Assembly (NCBI GenBank): GCA_027618475.1
Contig: JAQCEJ010000003.1
Coordinates: forward strand, 1-64,000
DNA length: 64,000 nt
Source: Planctomycetota bacterium
GTDB lineage: Bacteria; Planctomycetota; Planctomycetia; Planctomycetales; Planctomycetaceae
Direction of reading: 5' to 3'
The position numbers were made by a program, and so were the translations under genes. The notes beneath the pieces are model-generated. The model made no database searches. It worked only from the letters and a program-made list of their open reading frames with translations, and was not told where the DNA came from. Numbering within the stretch: position 1 is the stretch's first letter; every line of letters starts with the position of its first letter. This document shows, one piece after another, positions 32,584-43,233 of the stretch.

Positions 32584-35151
32584 ATGCGTACCGTTCGAGT
32601 CACTTCGATCCCCCCTGTGTTCACCGTCACAGCACGGGTGTTGAGAACGATATCCATCGCTGCGGTGATTGGGGGAATTCTGGCCGTTGGTCACCCGTCA
32701 TCGACTTTCGCCCAGAAAACTCCTTCCGCACCGACCGCCGAGCAATTGCAATTCTTCGAAAACGAAATTCGTCCGTTGCTCGTCGAGCAGTGTCACAAAT
32801 GTCACGGAACCGAAAAACATCAGGGGAATCTGCGGCTCGATTCGTTTGACGCCATTATTACCGGAGGAGACAGCGGACCGTCGGCCATCCCCGGCGAACC
32901 AGCCGAGAGTCTCCTCATCGAAGCGATCGGTTATGAGGGGGTGATCCAGATGCCTCCCGGCGGCAAGCTCAAACCCGACGAGATCGATCGGCTCACCCGA
33001 TGGGTCGCGATGGGAATGCCCTGGCCCAAAACTGACGGCGAGAAACCGGCTCTGGTTCCCCGCAAAGCGGGTTTCGCCATCACCGAGCAAGACCGCAACT
33101 TCTGGTCGTTTCAGCCTCTCAAGCGTCCGGCACTTCCCGACGTCGACGATCAAACGTGGGCGTCGAATCCGATCGATCTGTTTATCTTACAAACGTTGCA
33201 GGAAAATAAACTCACGCCGTCAACGGTCGCCACCCCCCGCGAACTGGTGCGTCGTTTGTATTTCGATCTGATCGGACTTCCGCCGACTCCGGAGGAACTC
33301 GATGCCTTCGTCAGCCACGCTGATTCCCCCTCGGCTTACGATCGCCTTGTCGACGATCTACTCGCCCGGCCTCAATTCGGCGAACGCTGGGGACGGCATT
33401 GGCTCGATCTCGTCCGTTACGCACAAACCAACGGATACGAACGGGACAACGAAAAACCAGAAGCGTGGCGCTATCGCGATTATGTCGTTCGCGCGTTCAA
33501 CGAAGACAAGCCGTACGACCGCTTCGTGATCGAACAACTCGCCGGCGATGAAGTCGACCATATCACCGACGATTCGCTGACGGCGACCGGTTTTTATCGG
33601 CTCGGTGTCTGGGACGATGAACCCGATGACCGCCTCGAAGCCCGCTTCGACGAACTCGACGACATTTTGAGTACGACAAGTTCGACGTTTCTCGGACTGA
33701 CGGTCGGCTGCGCCCGCTGTCACGATCACAAATTCGATCCCATACCACACGAAGATTATTATCGTCTGCTCTCGTTCTTCCAGAACATCTCGCTGTATGG
33801 CAGCGAAGTCAGTTCAACGCATTTCAAAGACAACCAGAACGGAATTTTCACGCCGCTGATTTCGCTGACCGAAGCGGAACAATGGCGTGCCAGGCACAAC
33901 GAACTGCTGGTACAAATCACGCCGCTCGAAGAAAAATTGAACGCCCTCAATCAGGAAGACGACGAAAAAAAGAAAGCCACGGAAGACGAACGAAAGTCAC
34001 TCGAAAAGCAAATCAACGATTTGAAAACCGAGGCGAATACCGTTCCTTTCGTACAAGTTCTCTCGGTTCGCGAAAAGCCGGCTGAAACCGAACCGCTGAC
34101 GGTCTTGATTCGCGGTAACCCCCGCAGCCCCGGAAAGCCGGTCGAACCGAACTATCTGCAAGTCCTTGAACGAGCCGAGTGGAACGTCGATCGCTCGGTC
34201 ACCCCGGCGAGCGACGACGAACGTCGGCAGGCCTTACAGACATTTGGTGTGGTCCCATCATCGGGCCGACGCCGCGCGCTTGCCGAATGGATCGCCAGTC
34301 GCGAGCATCCGCTCACCGCGCGGGTGATCGTCAATCGGCTCTGGCAGCATCATTTCGGACGCGGGCTCGTGCCGACGCCGAGCGACTTCGGACACACGGG
34401 CGAATTGCCGTCGCATCCCGAACTGCTCGACTGGCTCGCCTGCGAACTGAGGGACCACGGCTGGTCGATGAAGCACATTCATCGGTTGATTCTCTCTTCG
34501 AGTACCTACCGGCAATCATCGCGAATCGACGAAGTTGCAAACGTCAACGTCGATCCCGGCAATCGTCTTCTCTGGCGACAGAACCTTCGGCGTCTCGAAG
34601 CCGAGGTGATTCGCGACAGCGTGCTCGCGGTGAGCGGTTCGCTCAATCCACAGATGACAGGACGCGGAGTTTTCCCGCTGCTTTCGCCCGAAGTTCTCTC
34701 GACGCAGTCGCGACCGGGTGCGGGCTGGGATCAGTCCGACGATTGGCAGCGGTCGCGTCGCAGCATCTACATTTTCGTCAAGCGAACGCTGAACGTTCCG
34801 CTGATGGAAGCGTTCGACGTTCCGAGTCCCGACAAACCGGGTCCGGACCGTTCGGTGACCACGATCGCTCCGCAGGCGCTCATGCTGCTCAACAGCGAAT
34901 TTCTCGACCGTAACGCCGATGCGTTTTCCCGGCGACTGATGCAGGAAGCCGGCGACGATCGTCATACTCAAATCGGGTGGGCCTTCCGCATCGCTCTAGG
35001 ACGACTGCCAACCGACGTTGAATCGAAGCAATCGTCTGCGTTTATCGAACGACAGAAATCGCTGGTCGACGCCGACAACGCCGAAGCGGTCGCGATGTCG
35101 GCATTTTGCAAGTTGTTGATGAATTTGAATGAGTTTGTCTATATCGATTAA
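32584..35151 (+). CDS. PSCyt1/DUF1549/DUF1553 (PSD1) protein
   Basis: CHKCHG; NFWSFQPLKRPALP; VNRLWQHHFGRGLVPTPSDFGHTGELPSHPELLDWLA. Confidence 0.95.
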   Translation: MRTVRVTSIPPVFTVTARVLRTISIAAVIGGILAVGHPSSTFAQKTPSAPTAEQLQFFENEIRPLLVEQCHKCHGTEKHQGNLRLDSFDAIITGGDSGPSAIPGEPAESLLIEAIGYEGVIQMPPGGKLKPDEIDRLTRWVAMGMPWPKTDGEKPALVPRKAGFAITEQDRNFWSFQPLKRPALPDVDDQTWASNPIDLFILQTLQENKLTPSTVATPRELVRRLYFDLIGLPPTPEELDAFVSHADSPSAYDRLVDDLLARPQFGERWGRHWLDLVRYAQTNGYERDNEKPEAWRYRDYVVRAFNEDKPYDRFVIEQLAGDEVDHITDDSLTATGFYRLGVWDDEPDDRLEARFDELDDILSTTSSTFLGLTVGCARCHDHKFDPIPHEDYYRLLSFFQNISLYGSEVSSTHFKDNQNGIFTPLISLTEAEQWRARHNELLVQITPLEEKLNALNQEDDEKKKATEDERKSLEKQINDLKTEANTVPFVQVLSVREKPAETEPLTVLIRGNPRSPGKPVEPNYLQVLERAEWNVDRSVTPASDDERRQALQTFGVVPSSGRRRALAEWIASREHPLTARVIVNRLWQHHFGRGLVPTPSDFGHTGELPSHPELLDWLACELRDHGWSMKHIHRLILSSSTYRQSSRIDEVANVNVDPGNRLLWRQNLRRLEAEVIRDSVLAVSGSLNPQMTGRGVFPLLSPEVLSTQSRPGAGWDQSDDWQRSRRSIYIFVKRTLNVPLMEAFDVPSPDKPGPDRSVTTIAPQALMLLNSEFLDRNADAFSRRLMQEAGDDRHTQIGWAFRIALGRLPTDVESKQSSAFIERQKSLVDADNAEAVAMSAFCKLLMNLNEFVYID

Positions 35152-35291
35152 TGACACGCGCCAAAGGAAAGACGAGAAGTTAATTTTTCCGCGTCACGAA
35201 TCGATGACCAACAGACGAAACAAAATTTGATCCCCTGCGCCGCAGGCGGAATGCGGAAACGAGTCTTCCTCTTATACTGAAAGGATCCGCA

Positions 35292-36335
35292 ATGGCGGAC
35301 GGAATGTATCGCGCCGGTATTGTCGGACTCGGATTTATCGGCGCGGGGGACCAGGTTTCCGGCGATCGGTTGGGGCAAAACGTCGCCGATCTCGACGGGT
35401 ATCATTTGCAGGCCTTGCAGAACCACCCGGCGATCGATGTTGTCGCGGGGAGCAGTCGAGACGAAGGCCGCCGCGAACGGTTTGTCACCCGCACCCGCGC
35501 GACGACCTACGCCGACTGGCGTGAAATGATCGAGAAGGAACGGCTCGACATCGTCAGTGTGGCGACGTACGCCGGCCCGCACGCCGACATCACCGTCGCC
35601 TGTGCCGAGGCGGGGGTGAAAGCCGTCTATTGCGAAAAACCGATGGCGACATCTGTCTCCGACTGCGACCGTATGGTTGAGGCGTGTCAGAATTCGGGGA
35701 CGTTACTCGTGATCAATCACAACCGTCGGTTTCATCCCCTGTATCGACGCATCGCCGAGTTCATCAAAGAAGGATGGCTGGGCGATTTGATCACCGCCCA
35801 AGTGAATTGGGGATCCGGACGCCTGGGCAACGTCGGCACTCATATGTTCGACGCACTGCAGATGGTCACCGGCCGCAATGTGCTCGAAGTCTCCGCCACG
35901 CTCGATCTCGCCGGCAAACCTGATTGCCGGGGAGACGAATTCCGCGATTACGGCGGCTGGGGTATGTTTCGAATGGAGGGAGGTTTGATGGCACAGTTCG
36001 AAGCGCCCGATTACTCGAAAGCTCCTGCCGGTATCACCGTGAATGCCAGTCAGGGACTGGCAACGATCGACAGCAACGGCGTGAACATCACCTGGTGGAA
36101 CGGCAAGTCAGAAAACTGGACGGTTCCCGAACGAAACGAAACGTCGATGGACCGGGCGGTCAACGAGATCGTCGACGCCCTGCAACATGGTAAGCCGCTG
36201 TATTGTGAGGCCACGCAGTCGGTTCGTACGCTCGAAACGATTGCGGCTTGTCACATTTCACACGAACGGCAGTCGCGGTTCATTCGTCTGCCGCTCGGTG
36301 GCGACGACCGCACGAAAGTCTTGAACATCGCATAG
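35292..36335 (+). CDS. Gfo/Idh/MocA family oxidoreductase
   Basis: GIVGLGFIGAGD Rossmann; VYCEKPMATSVSDCDRMVEAC. Confidence 0.92.
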   Translation: MADGMYRAGIVGLGFIGAGDQVSGDRLGQNVADLDGYHLQALQNHPAIDVVAGSSRDEGRRERFVTRTRATTYADWREMIEKERLDIVSVATYAGPHADITVACAEAGVKAVYCEKPMATSVSDCDRMVEACQNSGTLLVINHNRRFHPLYRRIAEFIKEGWLGDLITAQVNWGSGRLGNVGTHMFDALQMVTGRNVLEVSATLDLAGKPDCRGDEFRDYGGWGMFRMEGGLMAQFEAPDYSKAPAGITVNASQGLATIDSNGVNITWWNGKSENWTVPERNETSMDRAVNEIVDALQHGKPLYCEATQSVRTLETIAACHISHERQSRFIRLPLGGDDRTKVLNIA

Positions 36336-36380
36336 ACTCTCGTCAATTCACCTTTAGCGAAGTTCGTCGTCGGAACATCA

Positions 36381-38570
36381 TTACAACTTCGGCAACGTGG
36401 GTGCCGGAGGTCGCGACGACGGAGCGGGTGTCGGCGTCGGCATCGGTGCGAATTGCGGCGGCGCTTTCCCCGGATCGCCCGGTTTCGGAGGTGGCGGCGG
36501 CGGAATATAATGCTCGATCACCTTGATGCCGAACGGATCACGCAATTCGCGTGCGGCATGCACGGCCCACGGCGTTCCCGGAGCCTCGGCGATCACGCGG
36601 TTCAGCAGTTGGGTCGCCAGACGTGCCGTTTTCGTGTAATTCGCCGCATAATTCAACTGGCGATCGGGCTGAAAAATGAAGTGATTCGCCCGCTGCGAAA
36701 TATCTTCGGGGGCTTTGTCGTTTTTCAGTGAAGCACAAGCGTGATTGAATTCGTAGTAACGTACCTTCTGGGCCAGCAGCCGACCGTAGGCCAGGTTGTA
36801 TTCCATCCGCCAGCGGAGAGACGATTCTTTACTGTATTCGTTGTCGATGTTTTTCGGAAAGGCGTCGAGAATCGCCTCGAGAGCGGCCGTGCTGATCGCC
36901 ACCGGTTTCTGCGCATCGCCGAACACCTGTTTGTAATTATCAGCGTTGACTTTGAATTCCATTGCCGGCGTGCCGCGAAGATTATCGCGGATCATTTTTT
37001 CTTCGCGAAGCAGAGCCGCGTTGACGACCACTCGGCGTATCGGGCGTTTGCGCAGATCATTCATAAACTGCCGCGGGTTGGAAAACTTGTATTCGGGTTC
37101 GAACGCCTTGAGCGAGACAGCATCGAAACTGCCGGTCGTCGCCAGCCCTTTCGCCGTCGTCATGTTGGTCATGAAGTACACGCCGCCGGTTTCGTGAACG
37201 AGCCGCGTGAGCGCGTACGGTCCGAATCCCGATGTCATATATTCGTGTTGCGGTCCGCCGTACCAGAACGGCATCCATAACTGCGAAATGACGGCCGATT
37301 CGGGACCGAGATCGACAGGAAGCTGATACGTTCGGCCGTTTTCCGGAGCGACATACGGAACAAATCCCTGACGTCGCCCGAAGACCGCCGGGGGACCGAT
37401 CACATACGATTTGATGCCGAGTCCGCGGCAGCGCGAAATCGACGCTTCGAGATGTTCGCCGTAATCGTCTCCCGCTTCGTCGGTGACGACGATCAGCATG
37501 ATGCGCCGGCCCCACTCGGCCCGGTACTTCGCCCAGCGATCAACCACCTGACGCACGGCTCCGAAGACGTTCTCTTTGCCCGACGGGTCGTTCTGCACGC
37601 TGCCGATGGCGGCGACGACTTCATCGACCTTGTCGGTCGGTTCCGAGTGAGCAAACGTCGTCGATTCGCCAAAGGCCACAACGCCACTGAGCAACGGACG
37701 ATCGATTCTAGGAATCTGTCCCGTTTCTTTCAGAGCGTCGAGTTCTCCGTAGATACGTCGCATGCGGTTGGCGATCACGTCTCGCTGTTCGGTCAGACTC
37801 CCCGAGGCGTCGAGCAGCCAGACGACGAGTACTTTTGACTCCTTCATATTCTGAGCGATTTCCCAGGTCACGCGATCGAGCGCCGATTCGAGTTCGATCA
37901 TCTCGTTACCGGTCATCCCTTTGACGACGATTCGCTCGTCGACTTCGAGTCCCTCGGGAATGTCGTATACCTCGTTCTTGAACTCGGTCGGGTTAACCTC
38001 CTGCGGAATGAACGGCGAATCGAGCGGCTTGGGACTGTCGGTGCGGCTGAGCGCCAGACTCTGAGCCGCGACGACTTCAGTTATTTCGTGCTCGCGGTCG
38101 TCGATCGGCGGTGACAGCTGATACTCGACGATTTCCTCGGTCACCTTCTCCTTTTCTTGTTCTTCGAACTGCGTCGAGATCAACTCGTGATTCGCTTCGA
38201 GTTCGGGCTGCGAGCGAATATAATTCGCCAGCGCAATCAAGACCCAGATGTGCAGCAATATGCTGATCACCGTGCCGGGAAGACTTTGTTTCCAGGTGAG
38301 CGGTTCTTCGGCGATGATTTCGCCACCGGCGAGTTCGAGCAAGACCGGCGCGGCGGAGGGTGACTCGTTTGCCGTTAAAAGATTTAACGGCAACTCCGCA
38401 TCCGAAAGAACCCCATCAGCGATTTCATCGGCGAACTCGGCAACGGAGGAAACGTCATCGAGCGTCGACACCCCCACATCAGCGGGACGAAGCGTCTCTG
38501 TCGAGAGTCCGTCAACGCTCTCGGAATTCGGCTCGGTGGTATGAACCAGTGAATCGATGGCAAATCGCAT
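36381..38570 (-). CDS. vWA domain membrane protein, Pro-rich C-terminus
   Basis: Single TM (GTVISILLHIWVLIALANYI); MIDAS-like VVWLLDASGSL; C-terminal PPPPPPKPGDPGKAPP. Confidence 0.85.
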   Translation of the reverse strand: MRFAIDSLVHTTEPNSESVDGLSTETLRPADVGVSTLDDVSSVAEFADEIADGVLSDAELPLNLLTANESPSAAPVLLELAGGEIIAEEPLTWKQSLPGTVISILLHIWVLIALANYIRSQPELEANHELISTQFEEQEKEKVTEEIVEYQLSPPIDDREHEITEVVAAQSLALSRTDSPKPLDSPFIPQEVNPTEFKNEVYDIPEGLEVDERIVVKGMTGNEMIELESALDRVTWEIAQNMKESKVLVVWLLDASGSLTEQRDVIANRMRRIYGELDALKETGQIPRIDRPLLSGVVAFGESTTFAHSEPTDKVDEVVAAIGSVQNDPSGKENVFGAVRQVVDRWAKYRAEWGRRIMLIVVTDEAGDDYGEHLEASISRCRGLGIKSYVIGPPAVFGRRQGFVPYVAPENGRTYQLPVDLGPESAVISQLWMPFWYGGPQHEYMTSGFGPYALTRLVHETGGVYFMTNMTTAKGLATTGSFDAVSLKAFEPEYKFSNPRQFMNDLRKRPIRRVVVNAALLREEKMIRDNLRGTPAMEFKVNADNYKQVFGDAQKPVAISTAALEAILDAFPKNIDNEYSKESSLRWRMEYNLAYGRLLAQKVRYYEFNHACASLKNDKAPEDISQRANHFIFQPDRQLNYAANYTKTARLATQLLNRVIAEAPGTPWAVHAARELRDPFGIKVIEHYIPPPPPPKPGDPGKAPPQFAPMPTPTPAPSSRPPAPTLPKL

Positions 38571-38736
38571 CGTCGGTAACCGGTGCCTCGCGATTTTCGG
38601 TGTCTATGTGTTCAATAGATATGTGAGGGGACACCACCAATATTGTACCAGAAAACCACATCAAAAGTGAATCGTAATCTCTGATTTCATCGCCACAGCA
38701 GGGAAAACGGCATCAGTCAATTCCCCTGAATTCGGT

Positions 38737-39243
38737 TTATTTCTTCCCCAACGCCCGCTGCTGAGCGAAGAACCGTTGCAGGATTTCCGCACATTCGTGC
38801 TGCATCACGCCCGCGATGACTTCGGAGCGGTGATTCAATCGGTTGTCGCTGGTAATGCTGTACAGCGAATGGCACGCCCCTGCTTTGGGGTCGGTCGTGC
38901 CGTAGACGACCTGGGGAATTCGGGCCTGCACGATCGCTCCGGCACACATCGGACAGGGTTCGAGCGTGACATATAAGATGCAGTCCGTCAGCCGCCACGA
39001 TTCCATCGCCTGCGAAGCTTGCGTGATGGCGATCATCTCGGCGTGGGCGGTCGGATCTTTGAGCGTCTCACGCTGATTATGTGCGGCTGCAATGACCCGT
39101 CCCTGATGCACAATCACCGCACCGACGGGAACCTCTTGTTCAGAGAACGCTTCCTGAGCCTGCAATAACGCCTGCTGCATCCACGCCTCATGACGTGGCG
39201 GCACATCGGGCATCAATAATTCGTCGTCGGGGAGATCGATCAT
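38737..39243 (-). CDS. tadA: tRNA-specific adenosine deaminase
   Basis: [27 protein letters not shown]. Confidence 0.93.
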   Translation of the reverse strand: MIDLPDDELLMPDVPPRHEAWMQQALLQAQEAFSEQEVPVGAVIVHQGRVIAAAHNQRETLKDPTAHAEMIAITQASQAMESWRLTDCILYVTLEPCPMCAGAIVQARIPQVVYGTTDPKAGACHSLYSITSDNRLNHRSEVIAGVMQHECAEILQRFFAQQRALGKK

Positions 39244-39308
39244 GGTTGGTCGTGAGTCGAAAAGTTCAGAGTCCAAAGCCAAAACAAAAGCATAACAGAT
39301 TGTCTCGC

Positions 39309-39337
39309 CGCGCAGAATGTCGACAGACATTTCTTGT
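39309..39337 (+). repeat. 29-bp interspersed repeat, copy 1
   Basis: cgcgcagaatgtcgacagacatttcttgt; 27/29 to 40321..40349. Confidence 0.7.
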
Positions 39338-39497
39338 ATCCCCCTCTCAGACTCTCCCCCCGGGTTGACCCCATAGGGAGGAAGATGGATATTTCGACTT
39401 GAATATTTGTGGAATTTCGTTCATGTTTTGTATCATTGCACACCGGTTCGAAATCTCAGTTCAAAGATCAAATGTCGACAGCAATGGGGAATCTGTC

Positions 39498-40136
39498 ATG
39501 GAAACTTCAAGTCAATTTTCACAATCAAATTCCCAAGAGAGGAACAAGAGATTTACGATTCTTTTAGCATTGGCTTTTACCTGTGGTGTAATTGCAATTT
39601 CCATCGTATTAATGGCCTTACCACATACGAAACCAAAGGTGAATCACGTTTTATACGGTTTAAAAGTACGATGGGTTGAGGTGGAAGAAAAGACAATAAG
39701 AATTGAAGATGGCCGAGAAATTGTAGAAGTGAAGAAAAAGCTGGTCCCGATGACAGAGACCGCATCGAGGAGCACAGAAATAATTTTCTTTGAATCACCA
39801 AAGGACCGTCTTTGGCTCTACCTCATGATTGGAGTGTCATTATTTGTTGGTTTTGCGGCATTTGCAACACTCATCGTATGGTTCTATCTGCTGTTCAAGG
39901 GAAGAGATATCCCCCCAGTTTTGACCGAGCTTTTTAAGTATTTCGTCACTGGCTCAGTCAGCATTATGATCGGATTTCTTGGTGGTTACGAAATAGGTTC
40001 TCAAAGTCAAAAGGCTGAGCAGGAATTCTTTAAGATGGAAAACGCACCGCCTGAAGCGGTCGACGATGATTTTGCTCCCTCGCCTCCTCCCGATCCAAAT
40101 TTCGAGGAGAATACTGATGAAAGCCGTGTCGATTAG
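39498..40136 (+). CDS. Hypothetical membrane protein (ORFan-like, AT-rich)
   Basis: METSSQFSQSNSQERNKRFTILLALAFTCGVIAISIVLMAL...; three hydrophobic segments. Confidence 0.65.
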   Translation: METSSQFSQSNSQERNKRFTILLALAFTCGVIAISIVLMALPHTKPKVNHVLYGLKVRWVEVEEKTIRIEDGREIVEVKKKLVPMTETASRSTEIIFFESPKDRLWLYLMIGVSLFVGFAAFATLIVWFYLLFKGRDIPPVLTELFKYFVTGSVSIMIGFLGGYEIGSQSQKAEQEFFKMENAPPEAVDDDFAPSPPPDPNFEENTDESRVD

Positions 40137-40151
40137 TTTCACAACCTTCTC

Positions 40152-40259
40152 GGATGCATCAATTAAATTGTGGTCCCTCCCATTATGCATCTGTAGCTGA
40201 CCTCTCAGAGGCCGGATCGAGGTCAAAGACCTCGACGCAGTGACAAGACACAGCTGTCA
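40152..40259. repeat. Degenerate/truncated second copy of the MITE-like repeat
   Basis: ggatgcat..ttaaattgtggtccct..ttatgcatctgtagctgacctct..gaggccggatcgaggtcaaagacctcg matches reverse complement of 21828..21995. Confidence 0.7.
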
Positions 40260-40320
40260 AATATTTGATGATAATAAACAATAAACCTCGTCAATCAACC
40301 TGCTTCTTGTGCCTCGCGAC

Positions 40321-40349
40321 CGCGCAGAATGTCAACAAACATTTCTTGT
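40321..40349 (+). repeat. 29-bp interspersed repeat, copy 2
   Basis: cgcgcagaatgtcaacaaacatttcttgt. Confidence 0.7.
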
Positions 40350-40372
40350 CTTCCTGACTCCCACTCCCCCCA

Positions 40373-40444
40373 TCTCCCACTCTCCCACTCTCCCACTCTC
40401 CCACTCTCCCACTCTCCCACTCTCCCACTCTCCCACTCTCCCAC
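40373..40444 (+). repeat. Perfect tandem repeat, 9 x 8 bp (tctcccac)
   Basis: Read directly from sequence. Confidence 0.95.
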
Positions 40445-40482
40445 TCTGGACACTCCCCACCCGCTCCGGTACGCTCCGAATC

Positions 40483-42141
40483 ATGAATTCCCCACCTCTT
40501 ACATTCTTCGTCAAACGCGATTGGGACGGGTTTTTCGGGCTGTTCGTCGATAACCTTGTGCAATTGCTGCTGATCGTCAACTTATGCGGGCTGTGCGGCA
40601 TTAGCGCCGACTCCGATTTGATGGTGCGCTCGATTCTCCCCGGAGCAGCCCTGAGCATCGTCATCGGAAATCTGTTCTATGCCTGGCAGGCTTTGCGGCT
40701 CGCCCGTCGGGAAAACCGTAACGACGTCACCGCGTTACCTTACGGCATCAACACCCCGTCGTTGCTCGTGTATGTTTTCTTCGTGATGGTCCCGGTTTAC
40801 CAGCGAACGAACAGCCCCGAACTCGCGTGGAAAATGGGGCTGCTCGCCTGTTTTGGAAGCGGCGTGATCGAATTCGTCGGCTCGTTTGTCGCCGAAGGAA
40901 TTCGCCGACGAACCCCTCGTGCCGCCCTGCTCTCCACACTCGCGGGGATCGCCATCGGTTTTATTTCGATGACGTTCGCGCTCCAGATTTTTCAACGGCC
41001 GCTGGTGGCGATGCTCCCTCTGGCGATTGTGCTCGTCACCTATTTTTCGCACGTGCCGTTTCCCGGAGGACTTCCCGGGGGACTGGTCGCCGTGATCATG
41101 GGGACGCTGCTTGCGTGGATTCTGCCGCTGGCATTGCCCGCTTCGCTTGCCGGCCCGCCGATGAGCGTCGAAACGTTGACGCTTGGTTGGGAATCTCGTG
41201 GCGTATATCTCCCGCGTCCGGCGGTGTCTGATCTTGTCGGTATTCTTCAACAACCGAGCGAATGGCTCGGCTTTTTGTCGGTGATCGTGCCGATGGGATT
41301 GTTCAACGTCATTGGCAGTCTGCAGAACATCGAATCGGCCGAAGCCGCAGGGGACCGATACAACACCCAATCATCGCTGGCGGTCAATGGATTAGGAACG
41401 ATTCTCGCCTCCTGTTTCGGGAGTTGCTTTCCCACGACGATTTACATCGGTCACCCCGGTTGGAAACAACTCGGTGCGCGGGCCGGATATTCGACGCTCA
41501 ACGGTGTCGTCATTATGCTCATCTCCCTGACGGGAACTGTCGGTTTTATCAGCAAGTTGATTCCCCTCGAAGCCGGCATCGCCATCGTGCTCTGGATCGG
41601 CATCATCATCACAGCACAGGCATTTCAAACAACGCCGAGCAACCATGCACCGGCGGTCGCGGTTGGTTTGTTTCCGGCAATCGCCGCCTGGGGTGCGACG
41701 GTGACTCACGGGGCGTTTATCGCGATCGGTTTGTCGACGCCCGCAGCTCCTACGATGCAATCTCTGCTCGACGCCGACCCGGGATTCGCCGTCAACGGGT
41801 TTCTGCTGCACGGCCTGTTGTTGATGGAGAGAGGCTACATCTTCTCGTGCATGATGCTCGCGGCGATTTGCGCTTTTCTGATCGATCGGCGGTTTAACGT
41901 GGCGGCATTCTGGTCTCTGATTGCGGCGGTGTGTGCCACCATCGGTTTGACGCATGCCTATCAACTCTCGGGGAACACGTTCGATTATCTGTTCGCGTTT
42001 CAGGAGCCGATGGAAGGAGCGACCCCCTACCGGGCGTATGGCATTGCAATCGGATATTTGCTGTTCGCGGCATTTTTCTTCCTGATGGGACGGTATCACG
42101 AAGGCCGAGGCGATCTTCCCACAACCGGTGGACACGGATGA
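40483..42141 (+). CDS. NCS2-family permease
   Basis: Start at [29 protein letters not shown] after the tandem repeat; [10 protein letters not shown]; multi-TM. Confidence 0.88.
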   Translation: MNSPPLTFFVKRDWDGFFGLFVDNLVQLLLIVNLCGLCGISADSDLMVRSILPGAALSIVIGNLFYAWQALRLARRENRNDVTALPYGINTPSLLVYVFFVMVPVYQRTNSPELAWKMGLLACFGSGVIEFVGSFVAEGIRRRTPRAALLSTLAGIAIGFISMTFALQIFQRPLVAMLPLAIVLVTYFSHVPFPGGLPGGLVAVIMGTLLAWILPLALPASLAGPPMSVETLTLGWESRGVYLPRPAVSDLVGILQQPSEWLGFLSVIVPMGLFNVIGSLQNIESAEAAGDRYNTQSSLAVNGLGTILASCFGSCFPTTIYIGHPGWKQLGARAGYSTLNGVVIMLISLTGTVGFISKLIPLEAGIAIVLWIGIIITAQAFQTTPSNHAPAVAVGLFPAIAAWGATVTHGAFIAIGLSTPAAPTMQSLLDADPGFAVNGFLLHGLLLMERGYIFSCMMLAAICAFLIDRRFNVAAFWSLIAAVCATIGLTHAYQLSGNTFDYLFAFQEPMEGATPYRAYGIAIGYLLFAAFFFLMGRYHEGRGDLPTTGGHG

Positions 42142-43163
42142 TGGCAGAACGCGATTTTCTTCCGACGGCTCGCATCGACGTTCTGCAAGCTCGTGCGCGA
42201 ATCTTTCGAATCGTACGTGAATTCTTCGATTCGCACGGCTACTGGGAAGTCGAGACACCGATCATCTCGCATGATATCGTCGTCGATGCGCATCTCAATC
42301 CGTTTGTAACGACGCCCGATAACAACTTATCAACAACCGAACGGTTGATGTATTTGCAGACATCGCCCGAGTTTGCGATGAAACGTCTGCTCGCCGCCGG
42401 TGCCGATTCGATCTATCAGATCGGAAAGGTCTTTCGCCGGGGTGAAGCGGGGCGAAATCACAACCCTGAATTCACGATGATCGAATGGTATCGCGTCGGT
42501 TCGACGTACATCGAACAGATGCATTTTGTCGAGGAGATGGTCATCGCTGTGATGGAGGCCTGCCGTCACGAGCCGCTCGCGACAACTCCCCAGCGGCAAT
42601 TCCCCGTTCCCGTGCATCGGCTGACCTACGACGAAGCGTTCGTACGCGCCACAGGGTCGCGCGTGCTCTCGGCAACCGTGGACGACTTACAGAAACTCGC
42701 CGAACAACACGGCATCGTTCCGCCGCCGGGACTGACAGACGACGATCGCGACGGCTGGCTCAACTGGCTGCTCGCAGAACTCGTCGAGCCGATGCTGGAG
42801 AGGGAGCAAGCCGTATTCGTATACGATTTCCCCGCCAGCCAATCGGCGTTGGCTCGCGTGCGCGATGACAATCCGCCAGTCGTAGAGCGGTTCGAACTGT
42901 ATCTGCACGGCGTGGAAATCTGCAACGGTTATCAGGAGTTAACCGACGCCGAAGAACTCCACCGCCGGAATACAATTCAGGCTGAAATTCGTGCGCGCGA
43001 AGGGCATCCCCCGCTGCCGAACGAAAGCCGATTGCTCGCAGCGATGGAATCCGGGTTCCCCAATTGCAGCGGCGTCGCCCTGGGCTTCGATCGACTGTTC
43101 ATGCTGGGGATGGGAATCACATCGATCGACGAAGTGATCGCGTTTCCCTTCGACCGGGCGTGA
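42138..43163 (+). CDS. epmA: Elongation factor P lysyltransferase (EpmA/GenX/PoxA), class II LysRS-like
   Basis: ~341 aa, lacks anticodon-binding domain; [56 protein letters not shown]. Confidence 0.93.
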   Translation: MMAERDFLPTARIDVLQARARIFRIVREFFDSHGYWEVETPIISHDIVVDAHLNPFVTTPDNNLSTTERLMYLQTSPEFAMKRLLAAGADSIYQIGKVFRRGEAGRNHNPEFTMIEWYRVGSTYIEQMHFVEEMVIAVMEACRHEPLATTPQRQFPVPVHRLTYDEAFVRATGSRVLSATVDDLQKLAEQHGIVPPPGLTDDDRDGWLNWLLAELVEPMLEREQAVFVYDFPASQSALARVRDDNPPVVERFELYLHGVEICNGYQELTDAEELHRRNTIQAEIRAREGHPPLPNESRLLAAMESGFPNCSGVALGFDRLFMLGMGITSIDEVIAFPFDRA

Positions 43164-43233
43164 GTAAAAAATCCCGAAGAACGGCGGAAAATCAATTGTA
43201 TAATGGCGAACTCAGTCGATATCCTGCATTAGG

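Noticed and set aside
40363-40446. Regular repeats resembling a CRISPR array
   Set aside because: Simple 8-bp tandem repeat with no spacers and no cas genes in the window.
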